This document shows positions 9,595 to 17,626 of a DNA stretch of 44,494 nt, in pieces. The stretch lies in assembly GCA_938092065.1 (NCBI GenBank), contig CALKND010000023.1, forward strand, positions 1-44,494, read 5' to 3'. Below the pieces are notes generated by a model. That model was not told the origin of the DNA, ran no database searches, and was given only the letters and a program-made list of their open reading frames with translations. Positions within the stretch are counted from its first letter, which is position 1. The number at the start of each line of letters is the position of its first letter. Source of the DNA: an uncultured Rhodospirillales bacterium. Its GTDB lineage: Bacteria; Pseudomonadota; Alphaproteobacteria; Rhodospirillales; JABHCV01. A program made the translations under genes and the position numbers.

Positions 9595-10851
9595 ATGCAA
9601 TATATTGCGAGGATCGGCGTTTACGTCATATGCAGCCTATTACTGCTCTCGGGTTGTGTAACAAATGAAAATGGCTCAAGTAGCAAACAACTGGCTGAAA
9701 TTATTATCGGCCCAAAATTCTCATCGTATTTTGATCCAAAAAGATTAGCAAAGATAGACCCAAACAAAAAAAAGCTGGAAGTTATAGTTCCTGTTTTTGA
9801 TCCTGGTTTGTCTGAAGAGGCCGAAAAATATAAGGAAGAGGGTGTCTGGCCCGAGTTGCGACGGGCAGAATCAAATAGGTTTGCCTATAAATTAAAAACA
9901 GCATTAGAGGACACCAACGCATTTGGAGCAGTGCGTGTCACTCCAGATAACACAGCCACAGGCGATCTCTATGTTTTGGGAAAAATTGTTGAGTCAAATG
10001 GGGAAAAAATTGAGATAGAAATTAAAGTTCTTGATATCTCTGGCAGGCATTGGTTTACGAGATCCTTTGAACACTCAGTAGAACCTGAATATTATAAAAA
10101 TATCAGAAATGACGGAAAAGACCCATACGATCCGGTATTTGTAGATGCCTCAAACAGGATTGCCATTGAGCTTGAAAGTTATAAAACAGAGCGATTAGAA
10201 ACGCTCACTCGGGTGTCTGATCTTCGCTTTGGGGCTAGTTTTTCTTCTGCTGCATTTTCAGAGCATATGGCAGTTGATAATGGAATAATAAAGTTAGAAA
10301 GCTTCCCTAGTGAGGACGATCCTATGTTGAGGCGAACGAGGGCAATTCGCGTGCGAGATCAGCTCTTTGTAGATGGTCTTCAGGATGAGTATCGTTCTTT
10401 CAGTGATAATATGGAAAGTAGTTACCTGATTTGGCAGGAGCAGAGTCTCCTTGAAATTGAAGCAAAACAAGATGCGCAATTAAAAGCAGCCGGAGAGGCT
10501 GCTATGGGCATTGCTGCTATCGCGTTAGCCGTAGCGGCTGTGGTTGCTGGATCTGATTCAAATAATAGTGTTGGTACTTCCACTTCAGCTGCGACTGGAG
10601 GAATTATTGCGGGTGCAGCGGGTATTTCTATGCTGCAAAAAAGTTTCCAAACTAGCGATGAAGTAAAAGTTCATCGGGATACTCTCAGTGAAGTTGGAGA
10701 ATCTATTAATGTTGATTTAGCCCCCCGTGTGATCGCATTTGAGGAAAAAACAATAGAATTAACAGGTGATGCAAAACAACAATTTTCCCAGTGGCGGGAG
10801 TTCCTCCAGCAAATATATGCGCAGGAGCAAACACCTGACATAAAATTATAA
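9595..10851 (+). CDS. lipoprotein of unknown function with a glycine-rich hydrophobic segment
   Basis: The lipobox LLSGC places the acylated Cys at residue 21, and the next residue is Val, so Lol sorting to the outer membrane is plausible. Residues of about 55-180 form an alternating strand/helix region that resembles the assembly of curli-type CsgG or other penicillin-binding-lipoprotein-like folds only loosely; I do not assign a family. A hydrophobic Ala/Gly-rich stretch (about residues 295-350, including two long apolar runs) resembles glycine-zipper segments and could insert in a membrane. The gene sits between the secreted protein and the membrane-anchored helical protein with short gaps of 23 and 14 bases, so it is probably part of the operon and its outer-membrane component. 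Confidence 0.78.
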   Translation: MQYIARIGVYVICSLLLLSGCVTNENGSSSKQLAEIIIGPKFSSYFDPKRLAKIDPNKKKLEVIVPVFDPGLSEEAEKYKEEGVWPELRRAESNRFAYKLKTALEDTNAFGAVRVTPDNTATGDLYVLGKIVESNGEKIEIEIKVLDISGRHWFTRSFEHSVEPEYYKNIRNDGKDPYDPVFVDASNRIAIELESYKTERLETLTRVSDLRFGASFSSAAFSEHMAVDNGIIKLESFPSEDDPMLRRTRAIRVRDQLFVDGLQDEYRSFSDNMESSYLIWQEQSLLEIEAKQDAQLKAAGEAAMGIAAIALAVAAVVAGSDSNNSVGTSTSAATGGIIAGAAGISMLQKSFQTSDEVKVHRDTLSEVGESINVDLAPRVIAFEEKTIELTGDAKQQFSQWREFLQQIYAQEQTPDIKL

Positions 10852-10865
10852 GTCGGGAATAATTT

Positions 10866-12407
10866 ATGCTGCAAAACAAACTTGAGAAGGCAAGTGAAGA
10901 AGCTAAGCGAAAACGAACAAAATTTTCAGCTTCGCTATTAGCAGTAACAGCGCTGGTAGCTCTCTGGTTTTTTGGTGTTATTAATATTGATCTTACATTT
11001 TTTGGTCTAGCGGAAGATGAGAAGAAGGCTTCCTCAACTTCCGCAATCAATAACTCTGCATTAACTATAGAAGATACTGCGCTTGAAGAACGTCCTAACC
11101 AGCCAAACCAACAAATTGTTTCTACTCTTCCTATCGATCAAAAACGCTCCCTACTATCGAACGATTCCCCCAAGCTCAACGCGCTAAGGGAAGCCTTTAA
11201 AGGGGCACTTATAGAATTTGAAAACAGAATCGAACCCCTTGTTTTGAGCAAGGATTTTGCAAATTGGAACGTTGAGGAACAACAAAACATTCTCACCAAA
11301 AAAGCCGAGTCAATATCAGCTTTTAGTTTGGGAGATTACGAGCAAGCTCTGGTGAGATTAAAAAAAGCCTCTGAAAATTCACGCACACTAATAACAGAGT
11401 TTGATACTGCTTTCGGAGAAGCTCTATCAAATGCAAAAACACTCTATGATATAGATGATTACAACGCATCCTTTTTAAGTATCTCTGATGCTCTTCGACT
11501 CAAACCTCAGTCTTATGCTGCCCAAGAGTTGAAGGAAAAAATTTTGCGGTTACCAAGGGTGTTAGAAAACATCCAAAAGGCTGCTGTTGCCCATACGGAA
11601 AACAACCTTGAGGCAGAGCTAAAATATCTCAAAGAGGCGATTGATTCTGATCCATTAAGGCTTGAACTGATTGATCGTATTAGTATTGTCAAAAAAGAAA
11701 TTATTGAACTGCAATTTTCAAATTTTATCAAAAAAGGATTGGCTAATGTTGATCAGAAAAATTTGTTATCAGCAAAGCGTTACTTAAGAAAAGCAAGATC
11801 CATCTTTAATGAAAGTTCTGAAGTTGAGTTGCTGTCAAAAAAGGTTAAAGCACTAGTATTGAGCCTTGAAGTAGAGAGTTTGGTCAAGGAAGCAAAGATA
11901 GAATCTGAAGCTGATAATTGGCCCCAGGCTGAATTGCTTTATCTAAAAGCTAGAAAGATACAACCCAATAGAAAGGATCTAGAAGATGGTTATGCCCTAG
12001 CAAAAAAAATAAACTATTTGAGTGAAAAGCTGGCATACCATCTTAAAGCCCCGCATCGGCTTTCATCTGCCAATGTAGCTGAGATTGTCCGCAATCTGGC
12101 TGATGAAGCCAGGACTTTCTCAGCCAAAAGTTATTTAGTTGAAGATCAAACAATCAAACTCTTGGAACTCCTGAAAGCATATTCTACAAAAGTACAAGTA
12201 AAAGTTGTTTCAAATGGTGTTACCAATATTTCTGTTCGTGGAGTGGGGAAGGTTGGTTTAACTAACGAAAAAACTATTGATCTCAAGCCGGGCAAATACA
12301 TGTTTGAGGGCAAAAGGACTGGTTATAGGTCAAAACTTATTCAGGTTGAAGTGCTCCCTAATGCAGAGAGCATCGTTGTAGAGATTCTTAGTGATGAGCG
12401 AATTTGA
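10866..12407 (+). CDS. single-pass membrane protein with helical repeats and a C-terminal PEGA-like domain
   Basis: A short basic cytoplasmic N-terminus is followed by one membrane helix (about residues 20-42) and a long periplasmic part. From about 100 to 420 the sequence is almost all amphipathic helix with TPR-like spacing (for example LLYLKARKIQPNRKDLEDGY and ISDALRLKPQSYAAQELKEK), which suggests a protein-protein scaffold. The last 70 residues (about 440-510) form a PEGA-like beta domain, with LKPGKYMFEGKRTGYRSK as its core. The stop overlaps the start of the following PEGA/FGE gene by 14 bases, so translation is likely coupled. Function is unknown; a periplasmic adaptor in the complex is my inference. 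Confidence 0.77.
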   Translation: MLQNKLEKASEEAKRKRTKFSASLLAVTALVALWFFGVINIDLTFFGLAEDEKKASSTSAINNSALTIEDTALEERPNQPNQQIVSTLPIDQKRSLLSNDSPKLNALREAFKGALIEFENRIEPLVLSKDFANWNVEEQQNILTKKAESISAFSLGDYEQALVRLKKASENSRTLITEFDTAFGEALSNAKTLYDIDDYNASFLSISDALRLKPQSYAAQELKEKILRLPRVLENIQKAAVAHTENNLEAELKYLKEAIDSDPLRLELIDRISIVKKEIIELQFSNFIKKGLANVDQKNLLSAKRYLRKARSIFNESSEVELLSKKVKALVLSLEVESLVKEAKIESEADNWPQAELLYLKARKIQPNRKDLEDGYALAKKINYLSEKLAYHLKAPHRLSSANVAEIVRNLADEARTFSAKSYLVEDQTIKLLELLKAYSTKVQVKVVSNGVTNISVRGVGKVGLTNEKTIDLKPGKYMFEGKRTGYRSKLIQVEVLPNAESIVVEILSDERI

Positions 12408-14412
12408 ACTAGACTTTCAAAAAGCAAGGATACGACAGCACCGACTATATGTACTTATATTCTTATCGTTTGTTTGTTTAGCGGCTCTTTTGGCAGGTGT
12501 TTTGATATCCACAAGTGGCACTCCAATCAAAATTCTGCCTTATGAAGCTGAAGAAACAGGAACGATTAGTGTCGTGGATGGTTATTCAATTGCTTATGGC
12601 AGCGTAGTTTACGGATTACCGGGGACACCGACTATAATTGTCAAAGCAAACGGGTTTCGTGAACAACGGCGAGCAATTCAATCTGAAGAACAAGGAAAAA
12701 GAATTGAAATTACACTTACTGCAATCCCCGGCACGCTCAACGCTTCGACATCTCCAGCACGGCCCAACACTCGTTGGTTCTTAGATGGAGAGTTATTGTC
12801 TATTGGCAAAACACTAACACGTAAACTCCAGCATGGAACTTACTCTCTCAAAACAGATAATCCTTACTTTGCAATTGAGAAACGGGTTTTTGAAATAGAA
12901 CGTGCTGAAAATAAAGAAATTAATATTGATCTGACCCCAGTTAATGGGCAGGTGAGCATTCTATCGGACCCTCCCAATGCTACGGTTAGGGTTAAAGGAA
13001 AGAAAATCGGACAAACTCCCAATAATTTTAGTCTTAAGGGTGGCGCACACAATATAATTTTAGAAAAAGATGGATATGTCTCCGTTAAGGAAATAATCAC
13101 TCTTTCGAACACTAAAGACAGTATCGAACGGAATTATAGAATGAAGCATTCGCCTTCAACACTCACTTTTTCCGTTGAGCCCAAGGGCGGACAATTGCTT
13201 CTTAATGGACGAAAGGTTTCGCCTTCAGGTAGTTACCAAGTGGACTCAGAAGCTAAACACATCTTAACTTATATTCTTGAGGGTTTCTATCCAATCGTTC
13301 GAAACGTTATTCTGAAAGAGGGAGAGAAAAAACATATAAACTTACTCCTCAAACCCGAAATTGGAGAAGTGGAAATCTACGCTTTCCCATCCGCTGATAT
13401 TTATGTTGGTGGTATCAAGGTTGGAGAAGGGGCTGTTACTGTTTCGCTTTCCGCAGTTGCTCAAATAGTTGAGCTTCGTAAGCAGGGATATAGAACTATC
13501 CAAAAAAAAATAAAGCCATCAGGTGCCCACAAAACTATCATTAGAGAGAGGCTTATAACTGAACGAGTTGCACGCAAGGCAGAGGCACCTGAGGAATACA
13601 AAAATTCTGTAGGAATAAAACTTAAACTTTTTGAGCCAAATTCGTTCAAAATGGGTGCGCCGAGGCATCAACCGGGTCAGCGTGCAAACGAGTTTGAGAA
13701 AAATGTAGTGCTTAAAAGGTCTTTTTACTCTAGCAAACATGAGATTACGAATGCCCAGTTCAAGCTGTTTAGTAATGATCATTCTGGGCCTGCAAACCAT
13801 CCAGCAGTTTCTCTAACGTGGTTAGATGCAGCCAGTTATTGCAACTGGCTAAGTAAAAGAGAAAATCTAATGGTCTTTTATGATATCGGGAACTCAAAAC
13901 TAAAAGGGATAAACAGCAAAGCTGATGGATACAGGTTGTTAACTGAAGCAGAGTGGGAATGGCTTGCGAGAAAATCTGGTAGGAGAAAGCAAACGATATT
14001 TCCCTGGGGAAATGATGCAGTTGTGCCTAAAATGGCTGGAAATATTGCAGATGAGTCGGCCAATGGGCTTACCCGTTTTTATGTTCCTAAATATAATGAT
14101 GGATATGCAGAATCCGCGGCGGTGGGTCAATTTCCAGCTGAGAATTCGGGCTTATTCGATTTGACTGGAAACGCTAGTGAGTGGGTCAATGACTTCTACA
14201 CGCTAATTCCACCGGACAACAAAAAAGTGTATCTTGATCCCTTGGGCCCGGAATTTGGAGATGGGCATGTTGTTAAGGGAGCAAGTTGGCGGTCGGGAAC
14301 GCGAACACAGTTACGCGCGTCCTTTAGGGATGGGCTTAATAATAAAAGAAATGATGTGGGGTTTAGGATTGGAAGGTATCTCTATGCAAAAGAAGTTACT
14401 AGTGCAGACTAA
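12394..14412 (+). CDS. membrane-anchored PEGA-repeat protein with C-terminal FGE/sulfatase-modifying-factor-like domain
   Basis: After a short N-terminus and one membrane helix (about residues 17-40), the periplasmic part contains about five PEGA-like beta modules (roughly 52-95, 110-170, 185-240, 256-310 and 325-376). One shows the classic form DPPNATVRVKGKKIGQTP. Residues of about 410-667 form a formylglycine-generating-enzyme (SUMF1/PvdO-like) fold: FKMGAPRHQPGQR, NHPAVSLTWLDAASYCNWLS, YRLLTEAEWEWLAR, LFDLTGNASEWVNDFY and FRIGRYL. The catalytic cysteine pair of true FGEs should fall near GASWRSGTRTQLRASFRD, which has none, so formylglycine formation is unlikely; ligand or peptide binding is more probable. 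ATG 12394 follows a GTG at 12391 that could also serve. The end overlaps the 55-residue peptide gene. Confidence 0.88.
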   Translation: MSEFELDFQKARIRQHRLYVLIFLSFVCLAALLAGVLISTSGTPIKILPYEAEETGTISVVDGYSIAYGSVVYGLPGTPTIIVKANGFREQRRAIQSEEQGKRIEITLTAIPGTLNASTSPARPNTRWFLDGELLSIGKTLTRKLQHGTYSLKTDNPYFAIEKRVFEIERAENKEINIDLTPVNGQVSILSDPPNATVRVKGKKIGQTPNNFSLKGGAHNIILEKDGYVSVKEIITLSNTKDSIERNYRMKHSPSTLTFSVEPKGGQLLLNGRKVSPSGSYQVDSEAKHILTYILEGFYPIVRNVILKEGEKKHINLLLKPEIGEVEIYAFPSADIYVGGIKVGEGAVTVSLSAVAQIVELRKQGYRTIQKKIKPSGAHKTIIRERLITERVARKAEAPEEYKNSVGIKLKLFEPNSFKMGAPRHQPGQRANEFEKNVVLKRSFYSSKHEITNAQFKLFSNDHSGPANHPAVSLTWLDAASYCNWLSKRENLMVFYDIGNSKLKGINSKADGYRLLTEAEWEWLARKSGRRKQTIFPWGNDAVVPKMAGNIADESANGLTRFYVPKYNDGYAESAAVGQFPAENSGLFDLTGNASEWVNDFYTLIPPDNKKVYLDPLGPEFGDGHVVKGASWRSGTRTQLRASFRDGLNNKRNDVGFRIGRYLYAKEVTSAD

Positions 14413-14551
14413 AGGTAAATCCCGGTTAGGAGTCTTATTGATACTGACCTTATTGTCATGCGGGGGCATTCTTACGCTTGCCTACGCGCAGTCCGGTATG
14501 GGGAGCGCTTTTAATTTGAATTCTCCTGCATCGTTTCCGGTGGATATTTAA
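14384..14551 (+). CDS. 55-residue secreted peptide precursor or micro-lipoprotein
   Basis: This short gene overlaps the end of the PEGA/FGE gene by 29 bases and ends 1 base before the proton-channel gene. It has a GGAAGG ribosome site (14371-14376) 7 bases before its ATG. The product has a basic N-terminus, a hydrophobic helix, and a signal-peptidase site after AYA; cleavage there would release a peptide of about 20 residues ending in NLNSPASFPVDI. An upstream LLSC could instead be an imperfect lipobox (Cys26). I know no family. Placement, coupling and a clean signal sequence argue that it is real; a role as a small subunit or signal for the complex is inference. Confidence 0.72.
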   Translation: MQKKLLVQTKGKSRLGVLLILTLLSCGGILTLAYAQSGMGSAFNLNSPASFPVDI

Positions 14552-14552
14552 A

Positions 14553-15314
14553 ATGTCTTCAATGGTAAAAAGCGTCATTGGATTGATAGTCTCCATCGTT
14601 ATTGTCCACCTTGCTTACATTGGTTACATACAACCAGAGGCGAAGCTTGTTATAGAGTCCGCCAGGAATGCAGGACTATCAGCGCCTCGCGATCTAGTAG
14701 TCATCCTGAAGGATTATGAACAAGAAATTTGTCTTATATTAATGTTTTGGGGCATCTTTCTCATTCTCGGAAAGTGTGGCGTTATTCTGAGCGAACGATA
14801 TTTGTTTAACGTTGATCTTTTTGAGGGGGGGACACGGGACAAAGATGACCTAGAGTCTGTTTTAAAGTCTCTTGAGGCTTTACCCATTAAAGTTAAAAAT
14901 TCCCCTTTAGTGCGTACGTTGATGGCAAGTCTGCGCCGTTACTTGATCACAAGAAACGTTCAAGACACGTCAGACGCTATTGAATCTAGCGTTGAGGCGT
15001 TGGCTCTGAAACAGGAAACTGAGAATTCAATGATCCGCTATCTTATATGGGCCATTCCTTCCATTGGCTTTATTGGGACAGTCAGAGGTATTGGCCAAGC
15101 ACTCTCCATGGCTGATCAAGCGCTGGCGGGTAATATAGCTGGTATGACTGAGAGTCTTGGTATCGCCTTTAATTCTACTCTAGTAGCTCTTTTAATCAGC
15201 ATAGGGCTAATGTTCCTCTTGCATCAATTGCAACGGCTTCAGGATGGCCTCGTCGTCGATACCCAAGACTATTGCGAGTCCTTTCTTCTCAACCGTATTA
15301 GCACTGGAAGGTGA
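14553..15314 (+). CDS. MotA/TolQ/ExbB-family proton-channel subunit
   Basis: This inner-membrane protein belongs to the MotA/TolQ/ExbB family, which with an ExbD/TolR/MotB partner converts proton flow into mechanical work in the envelope. The 253 residues hold about four membrane helices (roughly 5-26, 58-80, 160-178 and 200-222). The family hallmark is IPSIGFIGTVRGIGQAL at the start of helix 3, and helix 4 has LGIAFNSTLVALLISI with the pore-region Thr. The two genes that follow encode proteins with ExbD-like helices, so the usual Q/R pair is present in an unusual form. It is not a close match to TolQ, ExbB or MotA proper. Confidence 0.9.
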   Translation: MSSMVKSVIGLIVSIVIVHLAYIGYIQPEAKLVIESARNAGLSAPRDLVVILKDYEQEICLILMFWGIFLILGKCGVILSERYLFNVDLFEGGTRDKDDLESVLKSLEALPIKVKNSPLVRTLMASLRRYLITRNVQDTSDAIESSVEALALKQETENSMIRYLIWAIPSIGFIGTVRGIGQALSMADQALAGNIAGMTESLGIAFNSTLVALLISIGLMFLLHQLQRLQDGLVVDTQDYCESFLLNRISTGR

Positions 15315-15315
15315 A

Positions 15316-16377
15316 CTGAAACCCCGTAGAAAAACTGAAAGATTCAACCTAGCCTTTCTTGACATCATGTCTTGCGGGTTAGGTGCCATCGTTCTCGTTT
15401 TTATGCTGGTTAAGTTCAATAGTGAAAACTCTGTTTTGGAGACAGATCTTTTAAAAAAAGATATTCAGAGGCTAGAAGATAAGAAAAAAATCTTATTAGA
15501 GAAAGTTACAAAAGAAGAGAGCAGAAAAGCAGCCACATTAACAAGAATTAAAGAGGCTTCAACAGTGTTAGAAAAATCTAGCGCTGCAATTGCGAAATCT
15601 GAAAGTGCAATTGCATATCAAGCGAACCAGAAACTGATTCTCAAAAATTCTATTAAATCTATTGAAATTCCTGAAAATAGAAAAACTGTCGAAGACACAG
15701 AGGTTGGTCAGGTGGAGCATATAATTGGTTTGCGTGTGAAAGGGAGGAAAATAGGAATTCTTGTTGATAGCAGTTCATCAATGACAGATGAAATATTAGT
15801 AGATGTTATTCGTAGAAAAAATACAAATACAATGAATAAAAAGGCGGGACCTAAATGGCAGCGCACAAAGAAAATTGTAAAATGGCTATTAGCACGGGCC
15901 CCGCAAAAGTCAGATTTCAGTGTTATTGCATTCAATAATGCTGCCTTCCAACTTGGTGGAAAAGGCTGGAAGAGCGGAGGTGATGCATCAGCATTAGAGC
16001 GTGTGCTAGAAGATCTTGACTTAATTGTACCAGAAGGCTCAACCAATCTTCAGGAAGGCCTTCGGGAAATTGCCGCTTTAAAGCCAACAGATATTTACCT
16101 CATTTCAGACGGTTTGCCCACAAACGGTAGCCACGGTTATAAAAGCCTAAATCCATTTGCCAAATGCAGTTCACTTTGGGGGAAAGCATCTTCAATTTCG
16201 GGTGAGTGTAGAGTAAAACTTTTTCAACACACTGTCAGTTCCACTAAATTATCAGGTGCTACTGTTAATATTATACTCTTACCCATTGAAGGTGATCCTC
16301 AAGCTTCAAATGAATTTTGGAAGTGGACATCTTTGACAAAAGGGATACTCATTATCCCGGCTGCGAGTTGGCCATGA
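15316..16377 (+). CDS. ExbD-like membrane helix plus periplasmic von Willebrand A domain, protein 1
   Basis: A short basic N-terminus precedes one membrane helix, FLDIMSCGLGAIVLVFML (about residues 14-31), which has an aspartate (residue 16) near its start exactly as in ExbD, TolR and MotB. A helical linker (about 40-130) leads to a von Willebrand A domain with a complete metal-ion site: DSSSSM (about 151-156), the Thr in GSTNLQEGL (about 240-248) and the Asp in ISDGLPT (about 263-269). I set the start at a CTG (15316) with GGAAGG at 15306-15311, because the sister protein begins with the same basic segment at its ATG. The ATG at 15244 would overlap the channel gene by 71 bases and add 24 residues. 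Confidence 0.8.
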   Translation: MKPRRKTERFNLAFLDIMSCGLGAIVLVFMLVKFNSENSVLETDLLKKDIQRLEDKKKILLEKVTKEESRKAATLTRIKEASTVLEKSSAAIAKSESAIAYQANQKLILKNSIKSIEIPENRKTVEDTEVGQVEHIIGLRVKGRKIGILVDSSSSMTDEILVDVIRRKNTNTMNKKAGPKWQRTKKIVKWLLARAPQKSDFSVIAFNNAAFQLGGKGWKSGGDASALERVLEDLDLIVPEGSTNLQEGLREIAALKPTDIYLISDGLPTNGSHGYKSLNPFAKCSSLWGKASSISGECRVKLFQHTVSSTKLSGATVNIILLPIEGDPQASNEFWKWTSLTKGILIIPAASWP

Positions 16378-17327
16378 AACGAAAGCCCCGTGACTTAGAT
16401 GTTTTCAATCTTTCGTTTCTTGACATCATATCGTGTGGGTTCGGTGCGGTTGTCTTGCTCGTTTTAATTTCAAGCAATTCAGTGTCACCATTGCCTGCAG
16501 CAGAGATGGAGGTCAATGCCCTGTTGCAAAAGCTTTTTAGCAAGGAGAAAGTCATCCAAGATTTAAAAGAGAAACTTGCAAACGAAATAGATAATGTGGC
16601 TTCAAAAGAGTTCCTGCTCAAGAATATTCAAGATAAATCTGGCAAATCACTACAGCAGCAAAGCTCTGTAGCTAAACTGGCTGAGAAATTTCAGCAAGAA
16701 CTGTCAAGCCTAGAACTCGTTCAAAGTTCCTTGTTGAAGTTGAAGCGTGAGTCAAACTCTCTAGAAAATGAAATTAAACGTAATGTAGAAGTTGGGGGAA
16801 TACCAGTAGACAGTGATTACGTTGTTTTTATAGTCGATACGTCAGGTAGCATGAAAGAAATTTGGAATCGAGTGACCAACGAACTTGAAAATGTCATTCG
16901 CATTCACCCTAAGATCAAAGGATTCCAAATCCTTAATGACAACGGCACTCATATTCTTTCTGGCTACAAAGGCCGCTGGATACCAGATACGCCAAAGAGA
17001 CGTGAGAGTGTTATCAGTTTTTTCAAAACTTGGACCAGTGCCTCCAACAGTAGTCCGGTTGAGGGACTAGAAGTTGCTTTGAAGAGTTACGCAAATCCAA
17101 ATACTAAACTTTCGATTTATATTTTTGGAGATGAGTACAGTGGCTCCTCCTACGACCCAGTAATCAATGCAGTAGTAAATTTAAATAGAAACCGCGTTTC
17201 AGGGGATGCTCTGGCTCGAATTCATGCTGTAGGGTTCATTTCGAATTACTCAACTGGCCGATTTGCAACGTTGATGAGAGAGTTGACACGTCGAAATAAT
17301 GGTACATTCATTGCTTTACCTCGGTAG
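16374..17327 (+). CDS. ExbD-like membrane helix plus periplasmic von Willebrand A domain, protein 2
   Basis: This paralogue of the preceding protein starts at an ATG that overlaps the previous stop (ATGA). The basic start MKRKPRDLDVFNLSF leads into the helix FLDIISCGFGAVVLLVLI with the conserved aspartate (residue 17), then a coiled-coil-like linker (about 45-140) with heptad-type spacing, and a vWA domain. The metal-site motif DTSGSM (about 155-160) is intact and the late aspartate is in YIFGDEYSG, but the usual Thr position appears to be Ser in SNSSPVEGLEVAL. The two proteins share the membrane segment more closely than the vWA parts, so a heteromer around one channel is likely. It is the last gene of the cluster. 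Confidence 0.87.
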   Translation: MKRKPRDLDVFNLSFLDIISCGFGAVVLLVLISSNSVSPLPAAEMEVNALLQKLFSKEKVIQDLKEKLANEIDNVASKEFLLKNIQDKSGKSLQQQSSVAKLAEKFQQELSSLELVQSSLLKLKRESNSLENEIKRNVEVGGIPVDSDYVVFIVDTSGSMKEIWNRVTNELENVIRIHPKIKGFQILNDNGTHILSGYKGRWIPDTPKRRESVISFFKTWTSASNSSPVEGLEVALKSYANPNTKLSIYIFGDEYSGSSYDPVINAVVNLNRNRVSGDALARIHAVGFISNYSTGRFATLMRELTRRNNGTFIALPR

Positions 17328-17405
17328 CTGTTATGCTGCGTTTCATTTTCTTTATTTGTCTTTAGTTTATCTGTAATGACCTTCTCGATTAATCCTACCT
17401 AACCG

Positions 17406-17434
17406 TTGACTATTGCGGGTCTTAAAATTAAAGT
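17406..17434 (+). promoter_or_regulatory. promoter of the TPP-riboswitch operon
   Basis: TTGACT (17406-17411) and TAAAGT (17429-17434) are spaced by 17 bases. Transcription would begin near 17441, right at the 5' edge of the riboswitch, which is the expected geometry. Confidence 0.6.
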
Positions 17435-17443
17435 AAAAAATAC

Positions 17444-17566
17444 TGTAGGGGAGTCTCCCTTAAGAGGCTGAGATATTGATAGGTAGTCTGTTTGCTTTCC
17501 TTAAATGGCATTACCAGGTCAATGACCCTTTGAACCTGAACCGGATCATGCCGGCGTAGGAAATGG
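17444..17566 (+). ncRNA. TPP riboswitch (THI element)
   Basis: The conserved core of the thiamine-pyrophosphate aptamer is plainly visible: GGGGAG at 17448-17453, GGCTGAGA at 17466-17473, and GACCCTTTGAACCTGAACCG from 17524, followed by GGATCATGCCGGCGTAGGAAA at the 3' side of the aptamer. An optional variable arm occupies about 17474-17522. The pairing GCCGGC region closes the second helix as usual. No strong terminator was seen, so control is probably at translation or through an undetected alternative fold. It lies upstream of the luxE-like gene and should repress the whole operon when TPP is plentiful. Confidence 0.95.
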
Positions 17567-17626
17567 GACTTGCTTATACTAGCACTCACTTCACGCCCTG
17601 ATTTGTTCAAATGTGGAGCAGGGATC

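Noticed and set aside
12394-14412. Active formylglycine-generating enzyme
   Set aside because: The cysteines needed for catalysis are missing at the expected place, and there is no sulfatase gene nearby.
15244-15315. ATG at 15244 as start of the first vWA protein
   Set aside because: It overlaps the channel gene by 71 bases and adds residues absent from the sister protein; CTG 15316 fits better.
8927-17327. Zorya anti-phage system
   Set aside because: It shares only the channel-type subunit; no ZorC, ZorD helicase or ZorE-like nuclease is present, and the other parts are envelope proteins.
17563-17626. Start of the luxE-like gene at the end of the riboswitch (ATG 17563 or TTG 17570)
   Set aside because: ATG 17563 is out of frame, and TTG 17570 lies against the aptamer with no free ribosome site; TTG 17627 has GGAG 8 bases upstream.
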